A stretch of DNA of 64,000 nt, taken from contig NZ_SWCO01000001.1 in the NCBI RefSeq assembly GCF_005117025.1, positions 806,001 to 870,000 on the forward strand. The letters run 5' to 3'. Both the position numbers and the translations under genes were made by a program. Below, piece after piece: positions 1-9,098 of this stretch; position 1 is the stretch's first letter; each line of letters begins with the position of its first letter. The notes under the pieces were generated by a model that was not told where the DNA came from, searched no databases, and saw nothing but the letters and a program-made list of their open reading frames with translations. The DNA is from Alteromonas portus (GTDB lineage Bacteria; Pseudomonadota; Gammaproteobacteria; Enterobacterales; Alteromonadaceae).

Positions 1-1853
1 GCAATACGGTTACTTCGATTGACCAAAACGCAAATGTTTTATCTACGGTAACTACAGGAGCCAATGAGGGAATTGTATTCACGCAAAGCGGAAGTCTGGT
101 ACAAGCCGGCGACAGTGATTTACCGTTATTAAGAACGCTTTGTAATTTTGAAGCACAAGCCGACTACATGATGAATGCAGGGCACGAGATAACGGGCGCA
201 ACTACGGGCCTTGTTAACCCGAAAGGTATAGCATTTGCTGAAAATGCTGGCTTAGTTATGGTGGCTGACTTTAATGGTCAAAAAGTTAGTGTATTCGGTG
301 GTCAAGCAGCAGGCAATGTTGCACCCATTGCAGAAATAATGACCTCAGCAAAACCATGGGATGTGGCCTATGACGAACAAAGCGATAGGTTGTTTGTTGC
401 ACTGACCGATGGGACACTCGCGCTTTACGATAATGTCGCTGGTTCTGATTTTGCGCCCACAGTTATGCGTTCAGTGGTGCCTTCAGATGCAGACGGAAAC
501 CAAATATCGATTAATCTGCACGGTATTGTCTATGAGCCTATGTCTAATCGTATGTTGTTATCTGACGTAGGTGACGCTGCTATTGCTGATGATGGTCAAA
601 TTTTTGTTTTGGAAAATATTTCATCAGCTGATGGTGCTGTGGTACCAAGCAGAGTGATTGGCGGCGCATCGACCCAGCTTGGTAATCCGGTAGACATTGT
701 TCTAACGGGTTCTGATCTTCGTGTGGCGGAAAAGTCCAATGACGCTATTTTAGTGTTTTCAAACATATTCAACGGCGCTAGTGGCGACGTTGCACCAACG
801 CTATCAACGCCTTCAGTAAAACCAGAGTCGTTGGCCGAGTTAACTCAGCTGAACGAGATGAAAGACGCATCGGACGATGGCATAACTACCATGCCTATTA
901 TGGGCCTTTCGGTATCAAGTAATCCTGCAAGCGAAGGTGCAACCACGGGGCAAGTAGCGCAATATAGCGCTGTACTTTCCAGTGAGCTAAGCACTTTTGA
1001 TGCAGGTATTAGTATTGAGAGTGCCGCTTTCACGGCAAGTGGCGATGGTGTCATCACCTTTGATGATGTGGATAGCTCAACAGGTGGCTTACTAGTAATC
1101 AACCGCTTGAAAACTATGCGCGATGGAATGACGTACAGCGATAGCTACGACCACATGATTATGGGGAGCGATACCGGACTGATTGCACCGAAAGGGCTAG
1201 ACATCGCCTCTGAAGCCGGTGTGGTATTTGTGGCTGATGTTAACGAAGCTACACCTGCCGTTCGCGTATTTTCGCCTTGTGCGTCAGGCAATGTTGCGCC
1301 TCTATTAACACTTGAAGCGGCCAACGGGGCGCGCCCTTGGGATGTGGATTACGACCCATCAACTGATAGTGCGTATCTGGCGTTAACTAACGGTTCGGTT
1401 GCCGTGTTTGAAGAGGTGATGCGCAAAATGGAAAGCGGTGAAACCGTAATTACGGGTGAAGACAGGCTGATTGTTCCTGCAAGTGGTGGGACAGCATTTG
1501 CCGCGCCAACCAATATTCACGGCATAGACTATGATAGCCAAAGCGATAGCTTGGTCATATCTGATGTAGGTAGCGCAGCAGACGCTACCGACGGAAAACT
1601 ATATGTAATCCCTGGCGCAGGCAATGCTAATGGCATAACTGATGTATCCGTGAATATTGCAGGACCGAACTCGATGTTGGGTAACCCGGTTGACTTGATG
1701 CTTAGCAATGGTCATGTATATGTTGCTGAAAAATCAAATGGCATGATCCTACGCTTTGATAATATCTTAAATGTAACCTCGGGCGATATCGCACCCACTT
1801 TCAGCATGATGTATCCCGCTCCAGAGTCGGTAAACGTGTTAACTGTAGACTAA
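1..1853 (+). CDS. Repeat-built beta-propeller-like protein, 5' end outside window
   Basis: The frame is open from base 3 to the stop at 1853 (616 residues visible), so the ATG at 168 is probably internal and the true start lies upstream of the window. Two modules 323 residues apart carry the same ordered motifs: TGL followed by PKG, GNVAP, a PWDV..YD segment, N.HGI, SDVG, LGNPVD and VAEKSN. That spacing of short strand-like blocks fits an NHL/SMP-30-like propeller (inference). Residues before the first module resemble the linker before the second, so more modules may lie upstream. The composition is Asp/Gly/Ser-rich and nearly lysine-poor, as in exported proteins, but any signal peptide is outside the window. 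I do not recognise a specific function. Confidence 0.75.
   Translation, partial: NTVTSIDQNANVLSTVTTGANEGIVFTQSGSLVQAGDSDLPLLRTLCNFEAQADYMMNAGHEITGATTGLVNPKGIAFAENAGLVMVADFNGQKVSVFGGQAAGNVAPIAEIMTSAKPWDVAYDEQSDRLFVALTDGTLALYDNVAGSDFAPTVMRSVVPSDADGNQISINLHGIVYEPMSNRMLLSDVGDAAIADDGQIFVLENISSADGAVVPSRVIGGASTQLGNPVDIVLTGSDLRVAEKSNDAILVFSNIFNGASGDVAPTLSTPSVKPESLAELTQLNEMKDASDDGITTMPIMGLSVSSNPASEGATTGQVAQYSAVLSSELSTFDAGISIESAAFTASGDGVITFDDVDSSTGGLLVINRLKTMRDGMTYSDSYDHMIMGSDTGLIAPKGLDIASEAGVVFVADVNEATPAVRVFSPCASGNVAPLLTLEAANGARPWDVDYDPSTDSAYLALTNGSVAVFEEVMRKMESGETVITGEDRLIVPASGGTAFAAPTNIHGIDYDSQSDSLVISDVGSAADATDGKLYVIPGAGNANGITDVSVNIAGPNSMLGNPVDLMLSNGHVYVAEKSNGMILRFDNILNVTSGDIAPTFSMMYPAPESVNVLTVD
207..1850 (+). 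repeat. Intragenic tandem duplication, period 969 bp (323 codons)
   Basis: Matching landmarks recur exactly one period apart: the TGL..PKG segment begins at 207 and again at 1176, and each copy ends in an AP(S/A)-like PES motif. The copies are diverged (roughly half the residues differ by eye), so this is an old duplication of a folding unit and not a recent repeat. Confidence 0.7.
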
Positions 1854-1870
1854 GAAAGCTATTTGTAATT

Positions 1871-1897
1871 GGGACGCTTTTAAAGCGTCCCTTTCCT
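1871..1897. terminator. Bidirectional terminator between convergent genes
   Basis: A nearly perfect 10-bp inverted repeat (GGGACGCTTT / AAAGCGTCCC) with a one-base centre, followed by CTTT on the plus strand. It lies just after the propeller gene stop and contains the stop codon of the minus-strand lipoprotein gene, so it can serve both. Confidence 0.65.
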
Positions 1898-2905
1898 AAT
1901 CGCGAAATCCGCAAATTTAACCCGTTCTTCTTGTTGGCGTAACTTGTCGATTTCAGCGGTAGAGCGGTAAATTCCCCACTTAGGGCGCACAAAATCATCG
2001 CTAGACACCCCACGCCACATGTCTATGTTTGTCTCATTAATGTCGACGATAATTGCGCTGTCGCGAAGACGCGTTATTTGCATCACGAAGCTGCCTTCTT
2101 CGGCGAATGTGGCTTGTACAAATACTTTCACCCACTCATCGGCAATGTCATTGAAGTTTGTTCGTATCAAATAAACGTCGCTCGTACTAGAACCGTCAGC
2201 ATTAAAGCCCACACTGTGCCTTACTTGAAGTTCTTTACCTGAACTATCTTTTTCAACAGCGGAAAGTGTAATGACTGGCTGATCATCGTTGCCGTTAGTA
2301 TTGTCTTCAGTATCGTTTCGCGCTTTAAGTTGAAAGAAATGACTAAATTTGCTGGTTAACGACATCTCGCTTGAAATGTGGAAATACCACTCAAATTGCA
2401 TGGTCTCACCCTCAAAGCCAAGCACTTCATTATCGCTCTTGTCATACGTTTTAATTTCGTTGCGCTGACGGTCGGATTTAACGCCTTTATTGAAGTCTTC
2501 ATCGCGATGGGCCAAAAACACAAAATGTGGTCCCACGGTACTATCTGTTTCTTCTAAAATGTGGGCTGTGTCAGTGTGATCCCCTTCAAATAAGTCTGGG
2601 GCTTCTATACTCCCTTCGCCGAACACACGTTCTATTGACGCATAGGTTTCGCTAGCGCTGTCTGTTCCTGTAGCAATAAGCGTTACTTCAGAAGTAACGG
2701 TAAATGCTTCTTGCTCAGCGGGGTCTTCATTTGTATCTCCATCACCTTGCGAATCAGGTAGTGAAACCGCTTCAGGCGGCGTAGGGCTCTGAGTGCTGCC
2801 TCCACATGCAGATATGGCTGTAATCACCAACGCAATTAAGAAGAAGTACAAAAGCACTTTTAGGGTTTCATGTAGGATGTTTTCGCTATTATTTTTTGTA
2901 GACAC
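1880..2905 (-). CDS. Secreted lipoprotein with polysaccharide-lyase-like jelly-roll domain
   Basis: 341 residues from a GTG start. A hydrophobic signal segment (about 16-33) ends in ISAC, a lipobox-like site with Cys34, followed by a Pro/Ser/Asp/Glu linker to about residue 65. The rest resembles heparin-lyase/glucuronan-lyase-type jelly rolls: a DRQRNEIK segment near residue 145, an EWYFHI strand, a FFQLKA strand, and an RPKWGIYR motif near residue 310. Those motifs are typical of that lyase fold as I remember it, so activity on a uronic-acid polysaccharide is an inference. The palindromic operator upstream (2914-2961) resembles those used by uronate-sensing GntR regulators, which agrees. The start has only a weak ribosome site. 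Alternative: a carbohydrate-binding protein with no lyase activity. Confidence 0.6.
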   Translation of the reverse strand: MSTKNNSENILHETLKVLLYFFLIALVITAISACGGSTQSPTPPEAVSLPDSQGDGDTNEDPAEQEAFTVTSEVTLIATGTDSASETYASIERVFGEGSIEAPDLFEGDHTDTAHILEETDSTVGPHFVFLAHRDEDFNKGVKSDRQRNEIKTYDKSDNEVLGFEGETMQFEWYFHISSEMSLTSKFSHFFQLKARNDTEDNTNGNDDQPVITLSAVEKDSSGKELQVRHSVGFNADGSSTSDVYLIRTNFNDIADEWVKVFVQATFAEEGSFVMQITRLRDSAIIVDINETNIDMWRGVSSDDFVRPKWGIYRSTAEIDKLRQQEERVKFADFAIRKGTL

Positions 2906-2913
2906 GGTTTATG

Positions 2914-2961
2914 CCAATTGTTTTAAATTGGTTAATAAGATGTTTTAAAATTGGTTAACCA
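2914..2961. promoter_or_regulatory. Tandem operator resembling UxuR/ExuR (GntR-type) sites
   Basis: Two related sites 22 bp apart. Site 1 is CCAATT-N6-AATTGG (2914-2931) running into AAATTGGTTAA. Site 2 contains the perfect palindrome TGGTTAACCA (2952-2961) preceded by TTTTAAAAT. Both share the half site AAATTGGTTAA. GntR regulators of hexuronate use (UxuR, ExuR) bind TTGGT..ACCAA-type palindromes, so binding of such a regulator is inferred. The sites sit directly upstream of the minus-strand lyase-like lipoprotein and overlap a weak -35 TTTACA / -10 TTTAAA arrangement on that strand. Confidence 0.5.
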
Positions 2962-3255
2962 GCAAGTGTAAAATATGACTTGTTGCAAAATAATTTCGAC
3001 GTATCGTTTTATCGATGTGATGCGTATCAAATTCTATCTTGAATAAACGATAGATATTTTGACCTCAACAGCACGCTTTATAACCAACAAATCACCGCGC
3101 ATCTGTGCAAATTCGTGAATTCATAATACACTGACGGGCTACATCGTGCGCATGTGCTCGCTTTCTTTCAGGTAGGCAACTTTTACCTATCAAAGCAGGT
3201 ACAGTTTTGTGCTGTGTGAGCGTTCACGCGGCAGAGTTATTGATACAGGAACACT
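2962..3255. other. Intergenic region upstream of the Mks-like operon
   Basis: Divergent intergenic DNA, AT-rich, with no open frame of note. The promoter for the plus-strand operon must be here, but I see no convincing -35/-10 pair. The ribosome site before 3256 is AGGA. Nothing else identifiable. Confidence 0.4.
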
Positions 3256-6200
3256 ATGGCAGGCTTAAAACGTATTATTCTTATCGACACGCATTTACCA
3301 GGCGTAGTCGAGCTAAAGCTTGATGGACACACCAATATTTGTGGTACCAATGCGTCGGGTAAAACCACGCTTCAACGACTTATTCCCGTGTTTTACGGCG
3401 AGTACCCAAGTCGCGTGGTACCGGCAACCCGTGACAGCTTTGAACGCTGGTATTTGCCTCGTTTGTCTAGCTTTATTATTTATGAATACACGCGTGCTGA
3501 AGGTGACCTGTGCCAAGCAGTGTTAAGCTCAAATGGTACGGGCGTAAATTACCGTTTAATCGGCAAGCCATTTGAAATCAGTGACTACTTGATAGAGCAA
3601 AAGAACGGCAAACACGCCAGTGTAAGCAGCGCCGAGCTTGCACGTGCCATGAAGCGTAACAACATATTGGTTACGAGCTTACTTAATACGAAAGACTTCC
3701 GCGCAATCATCCAAAACGACCACGGTGTGCTTAACCAGAGTAACAATGCCCGTGAGCTATTAGGCTACGCCAAAATCTTTAGCCTCTGCGAACCGTCGAA
3801 ACACATGCGCCACATCGAGAAACTGGCTAAAGCGGTTCACTCTAAAGAAGGCAAGATGGAAACCATCAAGGCCATGATTGCCGCCATTTTAGAAGAGGAT
3901 GGCGTTACGCCACCTACTTCAGGCCTAAGCCGCCACCGCGTCGATGACTGGATTAAAGAATGTCATTTAATTAAACAATTCGACAAAATTCGCCCTGAGT
4001 TTTCTAAACTCGAACAAGCTGACATGGCGCTAACCACAACAGAGCAAGTGCTTGCTAACCTTAAGCATAGCTTCGAGCTTGATAAGACCTACTTGGCTGC
4101 GCGCGTTGAAACAACAAAGAATGAACTGGATGAGAATAGCTTCCAGCGCAAACAAACGGACAGCGAGTGGGGTGATACCCGAGATCACCTAAACCAGGTA
4201 ATTTCATCTGCTCGCGCTGATGTTGAGAAGTTCACCAGTGAACTTGATACGGTAGAGCGTGAATTCGAAAAGTGGCAAGACCAAAATATTGAGCAGCTTA
4301 AAGAAGATGTGGCAAATCTAGCGCAGTGGCAAAATGAAAAGGCCATGGCCGATAGTCGCTATGTACTGCTTACTGAAAAACACCAAGATATTGAGTCGGC
4401 CTACAATAAGCGCTTGGCTGAGCTAGGTGAAAAGCTGTCAATTACCCTGGAAGAAATGTCAGCCGCACGCCAAGAAGCCGCAGAGAATAAAGCTGAGCAG
4501 CAGCAGAGCGAGCGTGAAGCATTAAGTCGCATTCAGAGCGACTACAATAGCCAGCTAAACGCGCTTCAGAACGATTATCAAAATAGTTTGAATGAGCTAA
4601 AAGTTGCTGAAGCTGAACTAAAAGCTTCACTAAGTAACGCAGGCTACAACGAGTTTGAACAATCTCAGCTAGATATTCTTGATGCGGCCATTAAGGAAGC
4701 ATCTATCAATGAAGATACAGCGCGGGGTGAGCTGCGACAAGCGCAGCAGGCGCACAGTAAATCAGTTGAGTTTCGCAAAGAATGTTCAAATGCCTTAGAT
4801 AAGGCACGCAACGCCTTTCAACAAGAAGAAAAAGCGGTTAACAAAATTAATGCGCTTCTTTACCCAGGCGAAGGCTCGCTACTTGAGTTCTTGCGCGCCA
4901 ACGTCGATGACTGGGAGTTATCCTTAGGTAAAGTTGTTCGCCCTGAGCTACTAGAGCGCACTGATTTAGCACCTGCTATGGGAAAGGAAGCACAAGGCGA
5001 CAGCGATACCTTTATGGGCGTTAAGTTAGCGCTTACTGAACTTGATACCCCAGATTACGCTTTTACCGAGCAAGCGCTTAAGCAGCAGCTGCAAGAAGCT
5101 GAAATTCGTCAAGCCGCTGCCCTTGCTGCGCAGAACGAATGCGAACAGCGCCTAGCGAAAGCGAACGAAGATGTGCGCAACGCCGAGCTTGTGGTTACTC
5201 AAAAAGACAACGCCGTTAAAAGTGCCGAAGCCAGCCGTAAACGTGCACAGCAAGACCGCGATACGGTACTTAGCGAATATCAGCAGGCGCTTTCTGCACG
5301 TAAGCAAAAAGCCAAAACTAAGCTTGAAGCGAATCAGCAGTCGCAAAAGCAAGCGAAGGCACAATTTGAACTTAGTCGTGACGAAATCAAAGATCAGCAG
5401 CGCGAAGCGGAAACCGAACACAAGTTCCATTGGCAGCAGCTTATCGCTGACAGTGAAGCACGTATATCTCAGCTTGATAGCGACATGCGTAAGGCGAAAG
5501 ACAACGCTGCACAAGACCGCAAAGATATGCAGAGTTGGCTGGAAAGCGAATTAAGTAATCGCGGCGTGGATGTTGATGAAATAGGTCAGCTTAAAAAGCA
5601 AATCAATAAGCTTAAAGAAGACATTACGCGCACTGAAACCCACCGTCATAAAGTAGCCGACTACGAGCGTTGGTACACTAACGTGTTCACCAAGCAAAAA
5701 GTGGTATGGCAGGAAGGCTTGTCTAAGTCGCGTAAGTTATTGGGCGAATCTGAGCGTAACTTAGCCAGCAAACAAGCAACCTATAAAGCTAATCGCGAAC
5801 AGCTTCAAGAGCAGCACGGGCAGCTTGAAACTACGCTTAAAACTGCCAGTGAGCACCTAGAACAGGTTAAAACCTTAAGTAAATCTCTTGCCAAGCTTAC
5901 GCTTCAAGCGGGTGATGAAACGGCTGAAATTAAGCATGACGATGTAAGTATTGGTCAGCGTATCTCAGAAGTGCAAAGCCAGCTTCAAGAGCGCGAAAAT
6001 TTATTAAGCGATATTCGCGCCTATGTAGAAAGATTCGACCAGCTTATTGCCGCGCAAGCGGGTACAGGGCTATCTGATACGTGGGAGCGCGCCCGTGAAG
6101 AGTGTGCAACGCTGAACGCCCACGGCGTGAAGAGCTTTGATCATCGACGTATGGTGTCGCATTTAGCACAGCTTCTAAACGTGATTGTTCCGCAGAAGCT

Positions 6201-6978
6201 ACAGGGCTTGCGTGAGCAAGGCCGTATCTTTGGTGCCGATCTTTCGCAATACTACTTTGTACTTGCCGATATCGACAAACGCATTGTGTCGCAAAGCCGC
6301 CGTATTACCCAAGAGGTCGACGGCGACCTTTCTCTTGATGGTGTATCAGACTCGGCTGTTAAAATTCGCTCACGTATTAGTGAACTTGAATTCTGGCCCG
6401 AACTTGAGCAATTCAGAAAGCTCTATGAGCACTGGATGGAAGAGGGGGCTAACGAGTTACCAGAGGAAGAGTACGGTCAAAGTATGCGCCGGGTTCTTGA
6501 TATTCTTGGCCGTGCAGCGCTCACGGGCGGCATTAGCAAGCTACTTGATATCGAGCTACACCTTCGTGAGGGTAAAAGTGACCTTGTTATTCGTACCGAC
6601 CGTCAGCTTAACGAGTCATCAAGCCACGGTATGGCCTACCTAATTTTGTGTAAATTCTTACTCGCTTTCACCCGTCTGCTGCGCGGCGATGCTGACGCCA
6701 CAGTGCATTGGCCTATCGATGAACTAGGTACACTTCACCAAAACAACGTGAAGAAAATCTTTGAAGCGTGTCAAAACAATAACATTAGTGTAGTCGGCGC
6801 ATTCCCTAACCCAGAGTCAGAAGTATTGACGCTGTTTGAAAACCGCTACTTGATAGATAAGGTAACCCGCCAACTGCAGGTGGTTCAGCCCAAAGCAAGT
6901 TCTATAGGGGCGCGCATTAAACAGAAAAAAGAAGCAGAAAAGAACGGTGAAGTAGTAGGCAAGGAGACATCAGCATGA
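3256..6978 (+). CDS. SMC/MukB-like condensin ATPase (MksB/DUF3584 type)
   Basis: 1240 residues with the layout of an SMC-family ATPase. The N-terminal head has a Walker A motif GTNASGKTT at residues 30-38 and a YLP motif at 66-68. GKT plus YLP is what I recall as diagnostic of the DUF3584 family. Two long Glu/Gln/Ala/Lys coiled-coil arms (about 250-520 and 590-960) flank a less coiled hinge-like stretch around 520-590. The C-terminal head carries a signature-like NESSSHGM near 1119-1126 and Walker B VHWPIDE near 1150-1156. It overlaps the next gene by ATGA, so it is translationally coupled to the MksE-like and kleisin-like genes. Expected role: ATP-driven DNA loop or bridge formation in chromosome organisation, or plasmid restriction if a nuclease acts with it. 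No nuclease gene is adjacent. Confidence 0.8.
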   Translation: MAGLKRIILIDTHLPGVVELKLDGHTNICGTNASGKTTLQRLIPVFYGEYPSRVVPATRDSFERWYLPRLSSFIIYEYTRAEGDLCQAVLSSNGTGVNYRLIGKPFEISDYLIEQKNGKHASVSSAELARAMKRNNILVTSLLNTKDFRAIIQNDHGVLNQSNNARELLGYAKIFSLCEPSKHMRHIEKLAKAVHSKEGKMETIKAMIAAILEEDGVTPPTSGLSRHRVDDWIKECHLIKQFDKIRPEFSKLEQADMALTTTEQVLANLKHSFELDKTYLAARVETTKNELDENSFQRKQTDSEWGDTRDHLNQVISSARADVEKFTSELDTVEREFEKWQDQNIEQLKEDVANLAQWQNEKAMADSRYVLLTEKHQDIESAYNKRLAELGEKLSITLEEMSAARQEAAENKAEQQQSEREALSRIQSDYNSQLNALQNDYQNSLNELKVAEAELKASLSNAGYNEFEQSQLDILDAAIKEASINEDTARGELRQAQQAHSKSVEFRKECSNALDKARNAFQQEEKAVNKINALLYPGEGSLLEFLRANVDDWELSLGKVVRPELLERTDLAPAMGKEAQGDSDTFMGVKLALTELDTPDYAFTEQALKQQLQEAEIRQAAALAAQNECEQRLAKANEDVRNAELVVTQKDNAVKSAEASRKRAQQDRDTVLSEYQQALSARKQKAKTKLEANQQSQKQAKAQFELSRDEIKDQQREAETEHKFHWQQLIADSEARISQLDSDMRKAKDNAAQDRKDMQSWLESELSNRGVDVDEIGQLKKQINKLKEDITRTETHRHKVADYERWYTNVFTKQKVVWQEGLSKSRKLLGESERNLASKQATYKANREQLQEQHGQLETTLKTASEHLEQVKTLSKSLAKLTLQAGDETAEIKHDDVSIGQRISEVQSQLQERENLLSDIRAYVERFDQLIAAQAGTGLSDTWERAREECATLNAHGVKSFDHRRMVSHLAQLLNVIVPQKLQGLREQGRIFGADLSQYYFVLADIDKRIVSQSRRITQEVDGDLSLDGVSDSAVKIRSRISELEFWPELEQFRKLYEHWMEEGANELPEEEYGQSMRRVLDILGRAALTGGISKLLDIELHLREGKSDLVIRTDRQLNESSSHGMAYLILCKFLLAFTRLLRGDADATVHWPIDELGTLHQNNVKKIFEACQNNNISVVGAFPNPESEVLTLFENRYLIDKVTRQLQVVQPKASSIGARIKQKKEAEKNGEVVGKETSA

Positions 6979-7610
6979 TGACAGAACAAGGCCGTGTACT
7001 GAGTGCACTTTTACAAGGCGCGTTTATTTGTCAGGTGACCGATGAAGAAGCGTGGCGTTTTCTTAAATCAAGAGACAACGCTGCGCAGTTAGAACCTCAT
7101 TTAGCGTTATTGAATCGTACATTATCGACCACCGCTGAGGGTGACGTATTCTTTGCCAGCTTCCTCACGATTGGTGAGAACGAGCGCAAAGTGCTTACAC
7201 AGCAGTTCCAAGATACAGCATCTAACCTAGTGCCTCTGGTAGAGTGGTTGTTGCTAGTTCAGCAAGCTAATGAATCTGATATGCCCATTACCATGGGCAG
7301 CGCTATTCGATTAAACGAGCTGCAAACTACCATTGAAGATACGCCCGCCTATGCTGAGCAGTTAGAGAAAATATCGCGCTATCGCATGTTTGGTTCTACC
7401 AGTGTGAATTTGGATGGTCAGCTAAAGCAGGTGTTTAAACGCTTAACTGAAATGGGTTATCTGATTAAGCCAAACCCAGATAAACAGATTTATTTGGGCA
7501 CTGGCAAAATTGAACACCTTTACGAAATGCTACGTTTCATTGATGAAACTGAAGCGCTGAGTTTATCTGAGCAGGCGGAGGCCGCTATTTCGCAAGGTAG
7601 CTTGATATGA
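6975..7610 (+). CDS. MksE/MukE-like condensin accessory protein
   Basis: 211 residues, the usual size for MukE/MksE subunits. Mostly helical. The C-terminal half has a winged-helix-like segment with KRLTEMGYLIK, a short hairpin containing DKQIYLG, and then a helix. The start ATG at 6975 overlaps the ATPase stop and has AAGGAG eight bases upstream; a second ATG at 6978 is possible. In MukBEF/Mks complexes the E subunit binds the kleisin as a dimer and contacts DNA. The call rests on size, fold-like pattern and position between ATPase and kleisin-like genes, not on a strong signature. Confidence 0.65.
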   Translation: MMTEQGRVLSALLQGAFICQVTDEEAWRFLKSRDNAAQLEPHLALLNRTLSTTAEGDVFFASFLTIGENERKVLTQQFQDTASNLVPLVEWLLLVQQANESDMPITMGSAIRLNELQTTIEDTPAYAEQLEKISRYRMFGSTSVNLDGQLKQVFKRLTEMGYLIKPNPDKQIYLGTGKIEHLYEMLRFIDETEALSLSEQAEAAISQGSLI

Positions 7611-8824
7611 GCCAGGTGTTAATTCAGGCAGGAACTAAACTATTAAACGCATTGGGTCGTCACAGCGACCTGATTATGCAGGCGTACATTAATGGTTCAG
7701 TAAAAGAGCGGGATCACAGCCCTAAGGTGTTGGAACAGCTTGTTCAACTAGGCGTCTTATGGCGTCCGGAAGCGCAAAGCGAACTGCGTTTGAAAAGCGC
7801 GGTGAGAACCCTTTTAGAGGGGAGCTTACAAGACGAGCGCAACCGAACTATCAACGCCAATATTGGTGCGTCGCTGGCAAGCCTTAAAACCCTAACCGAG
7901 CACTATAAAGAAGCCCTTCATTACAACAAGTACAATGAAGCGGCAGCCCACATGGGCGATTTAACCGAGCATGTCTATCAACTTTCAGAATCATTGAGTA
8001 ATAGCGTACGTGTCATGTTTGGCCGTATTAACAATGAGTTTGGCTACGTGTCTTCGGTTGACGCTAAAATTCGCGAAAATGAGCTAGCGCAAGGACAGGT
8101 AACCGATTTACTTGCCCAGCTTGAGTGTTTCCGCTTCGATGAGTTAAGTGAACTGGCGGGTTCTAACCGTGAACTTCGTCACTTGCTGGTAGTGTCCCTG
8201 CAACAGCGCTTTGCCAAGGCCGCACAGGAGTTATCAGTAGTACAAGCACGCTTATTAGACTTGTTGGGTCGGTTTAGAGAGTTCCAAGGTCGAACTCGCT
8301 TGCTTAAAGGCTTCTTGCTACACATGGAGCAGCAGCCGGATTTTGCGCCGGGTAACTACGCCAACCTGACTAACGTACCTGTGTTGTTTAATCAATCGGA
8401 CACGATTATTGCTAACGCAGCACCAGACGTGAACAACGTTGAGCATGAAGCCGATTATCAAAATATTGTGGCGTCGTTAACCCACGTACACAAACGTCAG
8501 ACTAAGCACGAAGACACGAAGCCAGTCGATATTGATGTGGCTGAGCAATCAACCTTGTCGCTTGAAAAAGATCCTTTGCAGCAAGCGGTAGAAGCGTATT
8601 TCTGTGAAGTCATCGATTCGGGCCAGCCTAAAACGGCGCTGGATTACTTTGAAGAACAGGCTTTAGACTTTGACCCTGAAGTGTGGATTTATCAGGTAAT
8701 TGGTGGATATCAAGCCCTAAACGATGAAGATAAGCAGTTTTTTGCATTAGAATCCCATGGTAATAACGATAAAGTCTATACGGGCAATTTCTATATTAAC
8801 GATATCACCTTGGGCTTGCGTTAA
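7607..8824 (+). CDS. Kleisin-like MksF/MukF-type subunit
   Basis: 405 residues, overlapping the previous stop by ATGA. The N-terminal 90 residues look like a winged-helix domain (KVLEQLVQLGVLW). Residues 90-260 are long helices with heptad spacing (QVTDLLAQLECFRFDELSEL and neighbours), and after an acidic, variable linker (about 290-340) there is a compact C-terminal domain. This matches kleisin design, in which the N domain binds the SMC neck, a helical middle follows, and the C domain caps the other head. Gene order is ATPase-E-F, the reverse of the F-E-B order usual for MksBEF and for JetABC of Wadjet systems. Database entries for similar proteins may carry uninformative names. Confidence 0.6.
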   Translation: MSQVLIQAGTKLLNALGRHSDLIMQAYINGSVKERDHSPKVLEQLVQLGVLWRPEAQSELRLKSAVRTLLEGSLQDERNRTINANIGASLASLKTLTEHYKEALHYNKYNEAAAHMGDLTEHVYQLSESLSNSVRVMFGRINNEFGYVSSVDAKIRENELAQGQVTDLLAQLECFRFDELSELAGSNRELRHLLVVSLQQRFAKAAQELSVVQARLLDLLGRFREFQGRTRLLKGFLLHMEQQPDFAPGNYANLTNVPVLFNQSDTIIANAAPDVNNVEHEADYQNIVASLTHVHKRQTKHEDTKPVDIDVAEQSTLSLEKDPLQQAVEAYFCEVIDSGQPKTALDYFEEQALDFDPEVWIYQVIGGYQALNDEDKQFFALESHGNNDKVYTGNFYINDITLGLR

Positions 8825-8860
8825 CGTAACTTCTTAATCTTACCCATTGCTTATCAAGGT

Positions 8861-8900
8861 AAGTCTGGCCCACGTTTATTAAGGGTGTGCCAGACTTTCT
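8861..8900 (+). terminator. Terminator of the Mks-like operon
   Basis: Inverted repeat AAGTCTGGC (8861-8869) / GCCAGACTT (8889-8897) followed by TCTT, 37 bp after the kleisin-like stop codon. The loop is long (19 nt) and the T run is weak. Confidence 0.55.
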
Positions 8901-8994
8901 TACATCGCTAGTTGTTCAAATCTAAACAAAAGCTACTGCCTTTTTTAATCCATGTTTACATCATAGTCACACTAGATTTTGAGATGTATGACAC

Positions 8995-9034
8995 TTGGAA
9001 CCTGTCAAAAAACACCTATAATACAATAGGTGTT
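8995..9034 (+). promoter_or_regulatory. Sigma-70 promoter with overlapping inverted repeat
   Basis: -35 TTGGAA (8995-9000), 16-bp spacer, perfect -10 TATAAT (9017-9022). The -10 lies inside an inverted repeat AACACCTA (9011-9018) / TAGGTGTT (9027-9034), a layout expected for repressor binding. It would start a transcript about 255 nt upstream of the TerB-like gene. Confidence 0.5.
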
Positions 9035-9098
9035 TACACTTATTTAACATAGTGAACTAAAATCTTCATCGCTGCGTAATGTTACCGTCAATTCTGTG

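Noticed and set aside
5152..5554. Open frames of 120-127 codons on both strands inside the condensin ATPase
   Set aside because: They are shadows of the coiled-coil coding sequence, with no ribosome sites and compositions typical of frame-shifted Glu/Gln/Ala-rich DNA.
3256..8824. Complete Wadjet-type plasmid defence system
   Set aside because: No Toprim/topoisomerase VI-like JetD gene is present within several genes on either side, and the region lacks signs of a defence island.
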